A stretch of 64,000 nucleotides of DNA from Tsukamurella sp040611135 (GCF_040611135.1 NZ_JBEXNL010000007.1:62001-126000), one strand, 5' to 3'; positions 27,450 through 37,588 are shown, numbered from the stretch's first letter. Made by a program: numbers and translations. Notes: generated by a model from the sequence alone, not told the origin.

Positions 27450-28472
27450 CTAAATTGCAGGAGGGTTCGAGGGCAGACCACTCGGAGCGAGCCCGAGACT
27501 GCGCGCGTACGACACCGAAAAGAAATCCACCACCTGCTGCGCCGCGGCAACGTAGTCGGCGGTGAGCACGGTCGGCTCGTCGAAGTAGAGACAGACCACG
27601 GCCAGCAGGGCATCGCCGTAGAGCATCGGCAGCGCAAGCAGGCTCGTGTAGCCGGCGTCACGCACCAGATCGCCGAGCCCCGACATCAGGGGATCCGCGG
27701 CGGCATTGTGCACCGCCACGTGCATCCGGGACTCCGCCACCCGGCTCAGGACTCCGTGGACGCGTCCGTCGAGCCGCGCGGACATCTCGTCGACGTACTC
27801 CCGGGGGACACCCCGGTTCGCCACGATCTCGAGCACCGACCTTCCCGGTTCCCCGCGCCCGTACTCGCCACGGCAGATCAGAACCCGATCGGCTCCCAAC
27901 CCCGCGGCCGCGGCATCGCACAACGCACCCAGCAGCTCACCCACGGACTGGCGGACTCCACCCGCCAGGAGGAGCTCGGACAGCACGCCTCTGTCGACAA
28001 TCGGGGACCGCGCAGCATCGCCGTCCCGGCCCGATGTGACAGCGCCGATGAGATGGCAGGACTGCACCGATTCGACGCCGGGGACGGTCTGCACGGACTC
28101 CACCAGGAACCCCAGGGCCGCGGAATCGTCGGGAAAGCCCGCCAGCAGCACGATGTCGGCGGCGCCCGAAGCCAGGTACGTCCGCTCCACGCCGGGCAGC
28201 CCCGCGAGCACCGCGGACACCTCATCCCGCTTCCACGGGCTCGTCCGCAGTAGGCACACCAGGCGACTCGCGGCATCGGGCTCGGGGAGGACCGCCGTAT
28301 ACCTCAGCCCGTGCTCGGATTCGAGACGCGCCAGCCGGAGTCGTACCGTCTTCTCCGAAACACCGGAGCGCGCAGCGAGTTCCACGTTGGAGATGCGTCC
28401 GTCCGCACGCAACAACTCCAGCAGGGCGTGGTCCACCTCATCGAGGTTCCGCCTCCGCGGCCGACCCACCAT
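27450..28472 (-). CDS. Lrp/AsnC-GAF fusion transcriptional regulator
   Basis: A 340-residue protein, about twice the usual Lrp length. Residues 8-60 are the AsnC helix-turn-helix (LDEVDHALLELLRADGRISN), about 65-150 the RAM-like domain (VERTYLASGAADIVLLAGFP). About 165-330 form a GAF domain (LLALPMLYGDALLAVVCLYF). A small-molecule sensor has been joined to an AsnC regulator. The start overlaps the stop of the small upstream gene by 1 nt. It lies upstream of the MBL operon in the same direction and probably controls it. Confidence 0.82.
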   Translation of the reverse strand: MVGRPRRRNLDEVDHALLELLRADGRISNVELAARSGVSEKTVRLRLARLESEHGLRYTAVLPEPDAASRLVCLLRTSPWKRDEVSAVLAGLPGVERTYLASGAADIVLLAGFPDDSAALGFLVESVQTVPGVESVQSCHLIGAVTSGRDGDAARSPIVDRGVLSELLLAGGVRQSVGELLGALCDAAAAGLGADRVLICRGEYGRGEPGRSVLEIVANRGVPREYVDEMSARLDGRVHGVLSRVAESRMHVAVHNAAADPLMSGLGDLVRDAGYTSLLALPMLYGDALLAVVCLYFDEPTVLTADYVAAAQQVVDFFSVSYARSLGLAPSGLPSNPPAI

Positions 28473-28747
28473 CAGCCTTCGCGCCCGGGTCCGTCCTCCG
28501 GCGCTCCCGGTGCCGACTCCGCATCGGGGCCGGCGGGCTCGGGGGGAGCCGGGGCGCGGCGAGCCTCGTCCGCAGCGGCGCGCTTGGCGGCCTGGCGCAT
28601 CTCGAGGGCGTCGCCGACGGCGTCACCGATCTCCCGGGCGACGTCCGCGACGGCGGTGGTGATGATGGTCGCGATGCGGCCGACGCGGATGGCCGTGGAC
28701 TCGACGGCCTCCTGCGCCGCGTCCTTGCGCCGCTCGATCTTGCCCAC
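28472..28747 (-). CDS. Small Ala-rich hypothetical protein
   Basis: A 91-residue protein with one long amphipathic helix (residues 1-60, rich in Ala, Arg and Ile/Val) and a Pro/Ala/Glu-rich tail. GTG at 28747 has AGGAGG at ideal spacing. It lies between the desaturase stop (28782) and the AsnC-GAF gene, and its stop overlaps that gene's start (TGATG). The family is not recognised. It may be membrane-surface associated. Confidence 0.65.
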   Translation of the reverse strand: MGKIERRKDAAQEAVESTAIRVGRIATIITTAVADVAREIGDAVGDALEMRQAAKRAAADEARRAPAPPEPAGPDAESAPGAPEDGPGREG

Positions 28748-28781
28748 TGGAGTCCTCCTGGTGCGGTCCGGTACGTCCGGC

Positions 28782-29954
28782 CTAGACCGACACCATCTCA
28801 CGCTCGACGGCACGCTGCCAGCCCGCGGCGGCCAGTGCCTTCGACGCGGCGTCCTCGTGCCGGGCGCGCTCGATGGTCACGGCCAGCTCGGGCTCCTGCT
28901 TGGTCCAGCGGTTCGGCAGGGAGAGCTTGGCGATCTTCTTCCACGTCGAGCCGAGCTGGCCCCGGAGCGAACCCGTGTTGTAGGGCAGGCCGAATTCCTC
29001 GCACGTCGCGCGGACCTCGGCGGCGATCTCCGGGTAGCGGTTGGCGGGGATGTCGGGGAACAGGTGGTGCTCGATCTGGAAGCTCAGGTTGCCGCTCATG
29101 ATGTGGAACAGGCGGCCGCCGTCGATGTTGGCGGAGCCCAGCATCTGGCGGACGTACCACTCGCCGCGCGTCTCGTCGGCCGTCTCTTCCTTGGTGAAGG
29201 TCTGCACGCCCGACGGGAAGTGGCCGCAGAAGATGATCGAGAAGGTCCACAGGTTGCGGATCAGGTTCGCGGACATGTTGCCCAAGAAGGTCAGCGGGAA
29301 CAGCGGACCGGTGAGCGCCGGGAAGATCACGTAGTCCTTGAGGACCTGCTTGCCGGCCTTGCGCCGCATGCCGGCGACGAGCTCCTTGATGTCGCCCCAC
29401 TTGCGCTCGCCCTTGACGATCCGCTCTGCCTCGAGGTCGTGCAGCATGACGCCCCACTGGAAGAGCACCATGAGCGCGCCGGCGTAGGCGAGGTTGCCCA
29501 GGTAGTAGGGGTGCCACTTCTGCTCCGGCGCCATGCGCAGGATGCCGTAGCCGATGTCGCGGTCCATGTCGAGGACGTTGGTGAACGTGTGGTGCAGGTA
29601 GTTGTGGCTGTGCTTCCACTGGTCGGCGGGGCACACGGTGTCCCACTCGAATTCGCGGGAGTTCAGGCCGGGCTCACGCATCCAGTCGTACTGGCCGTGC
29701 ATGACGTTGTGGCCGATCTCCATGTTGTCGAGGATCTTCGACACGCCCAGCGAGCCGACGGCCAGCGGCCACAGCGGCGGCAGGTACATCATGGCGCGGC
29801 CGGCGATCTCGAAACCGCGCTGTGCGCGCACGATCTTGTAGATGTACTCGCGATCCTTCTCACCGAGGTCGTTCAGGACGCGGGTGCGGATGGCGTCGAA
29901 GCGCTCGCCGATGATCTCGACCTGCTCGGCGGTGAGGGTGATGTGCTCGGTCAT
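28782..29954 (-). CDS. Membrane fatty-acid desaturase (DesA3-like)
   Basis: A 390-residue membrane desaturase with all three histidine boxes: GHNVMHGQ, HSHNYLHHTFTN and QIEHHLFP. DesA3-type enzymes put a cis-9 double bond in stearoyl-CoA using electrons from a partner reductase. That partner is encoded 27 bp upstream in the same direction. The pair copies the M. tuberculosis Rv3230c-desA3 arrangement. The start at 29954 is followed by a typical MTEHITLTAEQ N-terminus. Confidence 0.92.
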   Translation of the reverse strand: MTEHITLTAEQVEIIGERFDAIRTRVLNDLGEKDREYIYKIVRAQRGFEIAGRAMMYLPPLWPLAVGSLGVSKILDNMEIGHNVMHGQYDWMREPGLNSREFEWDTVCPADQWKHSHNYLHHTFTNVLDMDRDIGYGILRMAPEQKWHPYYLGNLAYAGALMVLFQWGVMLHDLEAERIVKGERKWGDIKELVAGMRRKAGKQVLKDYVIFPALTGPLFPLTFLGNMSANLIRNLWTFSIIFCGHFPSGVQTFTKEETADETRGEWYVRQMLGSANIDGGRLFHIMSGNLSFQIEHHLFPDIPANRYPEIAAEVRATCEEFGLPYNTGSLRGQLGSTWKKIAKLSLPNRWTKQEPELAVTIERARHEDAASKALAAAGWQRAVEREMVSV

Positions 29955-29981
29955 GATTTCTCTCCCCTTCGAAGATGGTGG

Positions 29982-31043
29982 CTAGAGCGCGATCTCGACG
30001 TCGCCGACGGGCGCGCTGACGCAGAGTTGGATGTGCTGGTCGGGCTCGTCGTTCGTCTCGCCCGTGAGGATGTTGGTGGTGCAGCCGGACTTGCGGACCG
30101 CGGTGCAGGAGAAGCAGATGCCCATGCGACAGCCGCTCTCGGGGAACAGGCCGGAGGACTCGGCCTGGTCGAGGATGCTGCGGCCGTCGTTGTCGACCTC
30201 GGTGCCGGCCTCGGTGAAGCGCAGGGTGCCGGTCGCCTCGCCCGACGGTGCGGCCACCACCGGCGGGGTGAACTCCTCGACGCGGAGCTCGACGCCCGCG
30301 TCGGTGTACAGCTGTTTCGCGGCGTCCAGTAGCGACGCGGGACCGCACGCGAGGCCGATGTCGCCGTAGCCCTCGAGCTGCCCGATGTGCTCGGCGCCGA
30401 GGTGCCGGCCGCCCGCCCGGGTATACACGTAGGTCACCGACACGTTGCCGAACCGGGCGAGCCGCTCCAGCTCCGCGCGGTACGGGTTGTCCGCCGAGTC
30501 GCGGCAGAAGTGCAGGAGCGCGACCTCGCCGTCGTAGTTCTCGTCGATGAGCGTGCGCAGGATCGAGAGTACGGGTGTGATGCCGCTGCCGCCGCTGATG
30601 AGGCGGATGTTCGCGGGGCGGTCACCGGGCGTTCCGGGCAGCACGAAGGTACCGCCGGCCGGCGTGAGGCCGAGCACGTCGCCCACGGCGAGGGTCTCGC
30701 GGAGGTGCTTGCTGACGTGCCCGTCGGCGTCGGCGGTCACGGTGAATTCGAGGTCGCCCTCGTGGTGCTGCGAGCTCGCGGGCGAGAAGCAACGGGTCTG
30801 GCGGACGCCGTCGATCACGACGCTGACCTGGATGAACTGGCCGGCCTGGAAGCCCTCGAACTGGCGCGTCGGGGTCACGCTGAAGGTGACGGTGCGGTCG
30901 GTGCGGCGGCTGACGGCCGTGACGCGACCGCGGATCTCGGTCCAGGTGACCATCGGGTCGACGAGCTCGAGGTAGCGGTCCACGGCGTGCGGGGTCAGCA
31001 CGGCCTCGACGAGGTTGCCGGCGAATCGGGTGAAGCGGCTCAT
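29982..31043 (-). CDS. Ferredoxin reductase with C-terminal [2Fe-2S] domain (desaturase electron donor)
   Basis: A 353-residue oxidoreductase. The FAD-binding RCFSPASS motif, NAD-binding ISGGSGITPVLSIL and CGPASLLD, then a plant-type ferredoxin domain with cysteines in SGCRMGICFSCTAVRKSGC plus a distal Cys. It supplies electrons from NAD(P)H to the desaturase, like Rv3230c. ATG at 31043 has GGAGAAAC upstream and is preferred over a start 16 codons earlier that would run into the promoter repeat. Confidence 0.92.
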   Translation of the reverse strand: MSRFTRFAGNLVEAVLTPHAVDRYLELVDPMVTWTEIRGRVTAVSRRTDRTVTFSVTPTRQFEGFQAGQFIQVSVVIDGVRQTRCFSPASSQHHEGDLEFTVTADADGHVSKHLRETLAVGDVLGLTPAGGTFVLPGTPGDRPANIRLISGGSGITPVLSILRTLIDENYDGEVALLHFCRDSADNPYRAELERLARFGNVSVTYVYTRAGGRHLGAEHIGQLEGYGDIGLACGPASLLDAAKQLYTDAGVELRVEEFTPPVVAAPSGEATGTLRFTEAGTEVDNDGRSILDQAESSGLFPESGCRMGICFSCTAVRKSGCTTNILTGETNDEPDQHIQLCVSAPVGDVEIAL

Positions 31044-31061
31044 GGCTGTGTTTCTCCGTTC

Positions 31062-31079
31062 AGTGCACGCTTGTACACT
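31062..31079. promoter_or_regulatory. Putative TetR operator for the desaturase operon
   Basis: Near-palindrome AGTGCAC-N4-GTACACT, with one mismatched pair. It lies 19 bp upstream of the reductase start and about 105 bp from the divergent TetR gene. DesT controls desaturase genes from such a site in Pseudomonas; the parallel here is inferred. Confidence 0.5.
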
Positions 31080-31184
31080 CACAGTATGCACGCAGATGTC
31101 CGTTCCCCGTCAAGGAGTTGTTCCGTGACCTCGGCCACAGCCTCCGCGACACCGTCCCGACGCAGGGGCGATAGACTCGAACCC

Positions 31185-31844
31185 ATGCCCAGACCGACCC
31201 CGCGCGCCGTCGAACGGCACACCCCGGGGCCGTCGCGGGCGGAGGCCAAGGAACGCACGCGACAGGCCCTTCTCGACGAGGCGCTGGCCCTGGCCGGTGA
31301 ACGCTCGTTCGCGAGTCTGTCGCTGCGCGAGGTGGCGAAGGCCGCGGGCGTGGTGCCCACGGCCTTCTACCGCCACTTCGCCTCCATGGACGATCTCGGC
31401 GTGACCCTGGTCGAGGACGCCATGCGCGTGTTGCGTCGCATGCTCCGCGAGGGCCGGCGCGAGGGCGTCGCGCCGAGCGGCGGCGAGGCCGTCCGGATCG
31501 TCGCGAAGCAGGCCCGCGCCAACGACGCGGAGTTCCAGTTCCTGGTGCGCGAGCGGTACGGCGGCTCCCCGGAGCTGCAGCGGGCGATCGACGTCGAGTT
31601 GCGACTGTTCGCCAAGGAGCTCACGCACGACCTGTCGCGGATCCCACCACTGCGCGACTGGAGCGTCGAGGACCTCGACATGGTGGCGGACCTCTACGTG
31701 ACGATCATGCTGGGCTTCGTCGCCGAGCTCGTGCGCATCGACGCGCGCAACAATCGCGACGAGGCCGAGCTCATCGACCGGACGTCCCGACAGCTCACCG
31801 TCGTCGCCCTGGGACTGACCTCGTACCACCCGGTCGAGCGGTGA
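31185..31844 (+). CDS. TetR-family regulator, probable desaturase repressor
   Basis: A 219-residue TetR protein. The helix-turn-helix is near residues 25-70 (SLREVAKAAGVVPTAFYRHF). It is divergent from the reductase-desaturase operon, the same layout as desT-desCB of Pseudomonas aeruginosa, where the regulator senses acyl-CoA saturation. ATG at 31185 lies just after TAGACT, a -10-like hexamer, so the mRNA may be leaderless. The frame is open further upstream, but that part has no coding character. Confidence 0.85.
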   Translation: MPRPTPRAVERHTPGPSRAEAKERTRQALLDEALALAGERSFASLSLREVAKAAGVVPTAFYRHFASMDDLGVTLVEDAMRVLRRMLREGRREGVAPSGGEAVRIVAKQARANDAEFQFLVRERYGGSPELQRAIDVELRLFAKELTHDLSRIPPLRDWSVEDLDMVADLYVTIMLGFVAELVRIDARNNRDEAELIDRTSRQLTVVALGLTSYHPVER

Positions 31845-31909
31845 CGCACCGTCGCGCGGAGGGCGTTCACCCGGCCGCCACCCCGTGATTACCTACTTCG
31901 GCTAACTTA

Positions 31910-32296
31910 ATGCCCATGCGTGCCGCCACCCACCTCCTGGGATCGATCGTCGTGACGCTGGGCGTCACCGTCGCGACCGTGTCCCCCGCCTCCGCTTCTC
32001 TCCCCACCTGCGCGTTGTCGTCGTTGCCCGCGCAGGCGGCCGACACCGCCGACCTCATCCACCGGGGCGGCCCGTTCCCGTACCCGAAGAACGACGGGGT
32101 CGTGTTCCAGAACCGCGAGGGCATCCTGCCCGCGCAGGCGTCGGGCTACTACCACGAGTACACGGTGATCACACCCGGCGCGTCGACCCGCGGCACCCGG
32201 CGGATCATCACCGGTGGCACCCCGCTGACCTCGCCGCCCCACTGGTACTACACGGGCGACCACTACGCCTCCTTCTGCACCGTGACGGGAGCCTGA
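31910..32296 (+). CDS. Secreted guanyl-specific ribonuclease (RNase Sa-like)
   Basis: A 128-residue protein with a Sec signal peptide cut near residue 30 (ASAS). The mature part matches the Streptomyces RNase Sa family: catalytic Glu in YYHEYTVITPG, Arg in TRRIITGG and His in YYTGDHYASF. It cleaves RNA 3' to guanosine. The next gene, 2 bp later, is a barstar, so the two form a toxin-immunity pair. A TAACTT hexamer directly before the ATG suggests leaderless transcription. Confidence 0.9.
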   Translation: MPMRAATHLLGSIVVTLGVTVATVSPASASLPTCALSSLPAQAADTADLIHRGGPFPYPKNDGVVFQNREGILPAQASGYYHEYTVITPGASTRGTRRIITGGTPLTSPPHWYYTGDHYASFCTVTGA

Positions 32297-32298
32297 CC

Positions 32299-32577
32299 GT
32301 GAAGACCTACACCGTGGACGGCCGTAGGGTCGCCGATGTCGAGGGCTTCTACGCCGAGCTCGGCCGCGCCGTGAACGGCCCGGACGGCTACTTCGGCGGC
32401 AATCTGGACGCCCTCGTCGACTGCCTACGCGGCGGCTTCGGCACGCCGGACGACGAGCCCTTCGGCTTCACGATCACGCACGCCGACGGGGTGCGCGCTG
32501 CCCTCGGCCCCGAGCTGTACTCCCAGGTCGTCGACGTGTTCTCGACCTCCGGCGTGCCCCTGCACGTCTCGTCCTGA
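32299..32577 (+). CDS. Barstar-family ribonuclease inhibitor
   Basis: A 92-residue protein of barstar size. It has the characteristic FYAELGRAVNGPDGYFGGNL followed by LDALVDCLRGGFG. It binds and blocks the RNase before secretion. The GTG start lies 2 bp after the RNase stop, so the pair is co-translated. Confidence 0.9.
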   Translation: MKTYTVDGRRVADVEGFYAELGRAVNGPDGYFGGNLDALVDCLRGGFGTPDDEPFGFTITHADGVRAALGPELYSQVVDVFSTSGVPLHVSS

Positions 32578-32630
32578 TCCGTATCCGGCAATCGCCCCTT
32601 CGATCGCCGACGGTGCGCGACGATCGACGC

Positions 32631-34066
<1,436 letters not shown>

Positions 34067-34141
34067 CGAGGCGGGGACCGCGGCGATCCCGGGCCGCCGG
34101 CCGGGCGGGTCAGCGCATCGCGGGCCGGTCAGCGATAGGTT

Positions 34142-34222
34142 TCGGCAGCGCGCGGCCGAAACCCGTGGGCGCTGCTCGCAGTCGGCAGCGTCCGCGAACA
34201 TCGGCAGCGCGCGGCCGAAGCC
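34142..34222. repeat. Two direct copies of a 19-bp hairpin-forming repeat
   Basis: TCGGCAGCGCGCGGCCGAA occurs at 34142-34160 and 34201-34219, with a partial copy at about 34182. Each copy can fold through TTCGGC/GCCGAA. They lie between the convergent aspA and response-regulator genes, so they may end transcription. Confidence 0.6.
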
Positions 34223-34249
34223 CCTCGCTGCCCGCCCGGCCGAGGGCGC

Positions 34250-34924
34250 TCAGTCCAGGCCGTTCTCCAACGCGTAGCGGGCCAGTTCCACGCGGTTGCC
34301 GAGCTGGAGCTTGCGGAGCGTGGCCTGCACGTGGTTCTCGACGGTGCGGTGGCTCAGGTGCAACCGGGTGGCTATCTGCTTGGCGGACAGGCCCTTCGCG
34401 ACCAGGCGCAGCACCTCGGTCTCGCGCGGCGTGAGCGCCGCGGCGGGCGTCGGCTCCGGCGCGGCGGCCATCCGCCGGAACTCCCCCAGCACCAGTCCCG
34501 CGAGACCGGGCGTGAACACCGGTTGCCCGGCGGCGGTGGCGTGCACGGCCGCGACCAGCTCCTCGGCGGAGGCACTCTTGACCAGGTATCCACAGGCCCC
34601 TGCCTTGACGGCCTCGACCACGTCGTCGCGCTCGTCCGACGCCGACAGGATCAGCACCTGGGCCTTCGGCGCCGAGGCCAGCACCAGCGCGGTACCCGCG
34701 GCACCGTCGCCGTCGGGCAGCGACATGTCCATCAGCACGACCCGCGGCTGCACCGCGCCCGCGATCCGCCCCGCGGCGGCCACCGAGTCCGCCGTGCCCG
34801 CGACGACGAAGCCGCGGGCCTCGAGGTCGCGCGCGACCGCGTCGCGCCACATCGGGTGGTCGTCCACCACCAGCACGGAGATGTCCGCGTTCGCGGCTAC
34901 GTCCGGGGTATCCATAGCTCCCAT
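34250..34924 (-). CDS. LuxR/NarL-family response regulator
   Basis: A 224-residue protein. The receiver domain has the acidic pair in VVDDHP, phospho-acceptor Asp in VVLMDMSLPDGDG and a conserved Lys (LVKSASAEEL). The C-terminal LuxR helix-turn-helix is LTPRETEVLRLVAKGLSAKQ. It overlaps the end of the histidine kinase gene and is its cognate partner. The start is ATG 34924 (GGGAG upstream); ATG 34915 is the alternative. Confidence 0.9.
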   Translation of the reverse strand: MGAMDTPDVAANADISVLVVDDHPMWRDAVARDLEARGFVVAGTADSVAAAGRIAGAVQPRVVLMDMSLPDGDGAAGTALVLASAPKAQVLILSASDERDDVVEAVKAGACGYLVKSASAEELVAAVHATAAGQPVFTPGLAGLVLGEFRRMAAAPEPTPAAALTPRETEVLRLVAKGLSAKQIATRLHLSHRTVENHVQATLRKLQLGNRVELARYALENGLD

Positions 34925-36099
34925 TCCACTCCCTCGTCCACGCCGGTCGTCAACTCCGCGCGCCCACCCAGCTCGCGCATCCGCCCGACGATCGACTCCG
35001 CCACCCCCAGTCTGCCCTCGGCGCGCGCGGCGTCGAGGCGTCCCGGGGCGATGCCGGCCCCGTCGTCGCGCACGGTGATCAGGACCGCGTCGCCCACGTC
35101 CTCGAGCAGCAGGAAGGACCGCGCCCCGGGACCGGCGTGCCGGCGGGTGTTCTCCAGGGCGTTCCGCACCGCCGCGGCCACCTCCACCGCGGTCGCGGCG
35201 GGCAGCGTCACCGCCCCGCCGGGCTCGGCGAGCGTCACCGCCGACGACGCCAGGGGCCGCAGCAACTCGCGCAGGTCCACCGTGTCGCCGGCGCCGGCGG
35301 TTCCGGGTTCGACGGTGCCACCCGGAGTCTCGGCGATCAGGCGCCGCAGCGCCCGCTCCTGCTGCGCCGCGAGCTCTCCCAGCGCGCCCAGCTCCGTGCC
35401 GGGGCCGCCGAGGGCGGCGCACCGTCGGGCCAGGAAGGCGAGGGCCTGCAGCACCCCGTCGTGCACCTCCCGGGCGAGGCGCTCCCGGGCGCGGGCCTCC
35501 GCGGCGACCCGCTCGGCCTCGCGCAGCTGCTCCTGCGAGCGGATGGCCACCCGCGCGGCCACGCCGATGCCCAGGCCCACGGCCATGAAGACGGGGTAGT
35601 TGGCGTCGCGGAGGATCGTCTCGGGGAAGGTGCCGCGGTAGACCGCGTTGATCGCGGCGATGACGATGCCGCCGATCACGCCCGCGATCGGCCCAGACAG
35701 GATCGCCGCGGAGACCACGGGATTGGTGAGCCACAGCGTGGTCGGGAGGGTCTGGTTGTGCGCGGTGAACGCCGGCGATGCCACCTGCACAGTCCCCAGC
35801 GCCAGGACCGCGGCGACCGCGAACTCGGCGAGCACGAACCACCGGTGCCGCCCGAATCCCCGCACGTAGCCGAACCCGGCCACCAGGCTCACCACCACGA
35901 CGGCGCCGATCATCACCCAGCTCCCGCCGACGTGCCGGTACCGGTCGGCCTCGTCGATCTGCCGACCGACGGCGTAGAGCACCGACAGTGCCCGGAACCA
36001 CTGCGCGCCACGCCACAGCGGCCCGCGGGGATCCCCGCCGTCGGAGGTGGCCCCGTCGGCGGGCTCGGCGCGCCGCAGGCGGGTAGCGAGGCCTTGCAT
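34897..36099 (-). CDS. MacS-family sensor histidine kinase
   Basis: A 400-residue membrane kinase. An N-terminal set of five or six helices (about residues 35-180) forms the sensor. The HisKA_3 dimerisation box with the phosphorylated His is RERLAREVHDGVLQALAFL, and the ATPase domain has NALENTRRHAG and DDGAGI. The overall build matches actinobacterial MacS kinases. The signal is unknown; the divergent neighbour is a membrane protein at 36134. Confidence 0.87.
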   Translation of the reverse strand: MQGLATRLRRAEPADGATSDGGDPRGPLWRGAQWFRALSVLYAVGRQIDEADRYRHVGGSWVMIGAVVVVSLVAGFGYVRGFGRHRWFVLAEFAVAAVLALGTVQVASPAFTAHNQTLPTTLWLTNPVVSAAILSGPIAGVIGGIVIAAINAVYRGTFPETILRDANYPVFMAVGLGIGVAARVAIRSQEQLREAERVAAEARARERLAREVHDGVLQALAFLARRCAALGGPGTELGALGELAAQQERALRRLIAETPGGTVEPGTAGAGDTVDLRELLRPLASSAVTLAEPGGAVTLPAATAVEVAAAVRNALENTRRHAGPGARSFLLLEDVGDAVLITVRDDGAGIAPGRLDAARAEGRLGVAESIVGRMRELGGRAELTTGVDEGVEWELWIPRT

Positions 36100-36133
36100 G
36101 TGCCCACGTTAACCGGTGAGTAGGCTGGCGCCG

Positions 36134-37396
36134 ATGAGCGAAGGTGAATCGGCCGACCGGGCGGATCGCCCGGACCCGGCCGCGACGCCGGGAGCGGACG
36201 GCGACGGTCCGACCGGGGCGGACACGCCCGACGACGCGGCGGCGAGCACGCCCGACGCCGAGGGCGGCAAGCGGCCGGTGATGAACCGGCGGCGCTGGAA
36301 GTGGGCGCGGCGCACCCTGCTGGTGATCCTGGCGGTCGTCCTCGGGGTCGAGGCGTACCTGTTCTGGCCGACGGTGTCGAAGTCGGTGCGCGAACTCAAG
36401 CACATCCGGTGGGAGTGGGTCGTCGCCTGCGTCATCGCGGTGTTCTTCTCGATGGACTCGTTCGCCCAGGTCACGCGCACCTTGCTGCGGTCCGCGGGCG
36501 TGCCCGTGACGCAGCGGCAGGCGCTGAGCCTGCAGATGGCGTCCAATTCGGTGTCGCAGTCGCTCCCGGGCGGGCAGGTGCTCGCGCCCACGCTCGTGTA
36601 CCGCCGCACCCGCATGTGGGGCGCCACACCGGTCGTGGCGACCTGGCAGATCGTGATGAGCGGGCTGCTCATGTCGGCGGGACTCGCGGTCCTCGGACTC
36701 GCGGGTGGTCTCCTCGCCGGCGCCAAGACCAGCCCCTACTCGGTGGTGTTCTCCGTCGCGATGCTCGTGGTGTTCATCGTGCTGGTGCAGTACGTGGCCT
36801 CGCACCCGGACGGCCTGTACGTCGTCGGGGCGCGGCTCATCCGGTGGATCAACGACCTGCGCAACAAGCCGGAGGACACCTGGCTCGCCCGCTGGAAGGA
36901 GATCCTCGACCAGCTGCAGGCCGTGAAACTGAGCCGCCGCTACGGCGCCGAGGCCTTCGGGTGGTCGCTGTTCAACTGGGTCGCCGACGTGGCCTGCCTC
37001 GCGTTCGCCTGCTACGCCGTCGGGGACGCGCCGGGTCTCGCCGCGCTCGCCGGCGCCTACGCCGCGTCGAAGCTGGTCAACACCGTCAGCCCCATCCCGG
37101 GCGGCCTGGGACTCGTCGAGGCGGCACTGGTCCCCGCGCTCGTGCTGGCCGGGATGCCCGCCAGCTCGGCGCTGACGGCGACCCTGCTGTACCGGCTGGT
37201 CAGCTACGTCCTCGTCGTGGTGGTCGGCTGGATCGTGATCGTCGTGGGTTACCGCAGCTACCGCGCCACCCTGGACGTCGACCCCGATGCGGCCACCGCC
37301 AGCGCTAAGCCCGGCACGGCCGAGCCCACCCAGGACGCCGAGCGCACGGCCCCGGCCCCCGAGGACGACGGCGGACCGTCGACCAGCCCGAGTTAG
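36134..37396 (+). CDS. Flippase-like membrane protein (LPG synthase TM domain, UPF0104)
   Basis: A 420-residue protein. An acidic disordered N-terminus of about 50 residues precedes seven or eight helices of the lysylphosphatidylglycerol-synthase transmembrane family (SVSQSLPGGQVLAPTLVYRR, SPIPGGLGLVEAALVPALVL). No LysX-type synthetase domain is attached. Such proteins are thought to move lipids or glycolipids across the membrane. ATG at 36134 is used. TAGGCT lies 8 nt upstream, so a leaderless mRNA is likely; an in-frame GTG at 36116 is the alternative. Confidence 0.82.
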   Translation: MSEGESADRADRPDPAATPGADGDGPTGADTPDDAAASTPDAEGGKRPVMNRRRWKWARRTLLVILAVVLGVEAYLFWPTVSKSVRELKHIRWEWVVACVIAVFFSMDSFAQVTRTLLRSAGVPVTQRQALSLQMASNSVSQSLPGGQVLAPTLVYRRTRMWGATPVVATWQIVMSGLLMSAGLAVLGLAGGLLAGAKTSPYSVVFSVAMLVVFIVLVQYVASHPDGLYVVGARLIRWINDLRNKPEDTWLARWKEILDQLQAVKLSRRYGAEAFGWSLFNWVADVACLAFACYAVGDAPGLAALAGAYAASKLVNTVSPIPGGLGLVEAALVPALVLAGMPASSALTATLLYRLVSYVLVVVVGWIVIVVGYRSYRATLDVDPDAATASAKPGTAEPTQDAERTAPAPEDDGGPSTSPS

Positions 37397-37462
37397 CGTC
37401 CCCACCTGCCCTTTTAGCGCGCTGCAACCGGTCCTCAAGGGCGACGGGGCATCGTCGTCCCT

Positions 37463-37560
37463 GTGAGCGGACGACCCGCACGCTCACATCGCCCCGGAGT
37501 GGAGGGGGGCGGGGGGTCAGGCCCGGTCGGGGCGCGTCTGGGAGGACCGCGCCCCGACCG
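37463..37560. terminator. Two hairpins between the flippase and DUF3054 genes
   Basis: GTGAGCG/CGCTCAC forms a 7-bp stem at about 37463-37487. A perfect 13-bp stem (37524-37536 with 37548-37560, 11-base loop) follows. Either could end transcription of the flippase gene. The second lies 28 bp before the next start, so it could also act as a leader structure. Confidence 0.55.
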
Positions 37561-37588
37561 CGTGCCGGGCACCGTCTACCGTGGTCAC

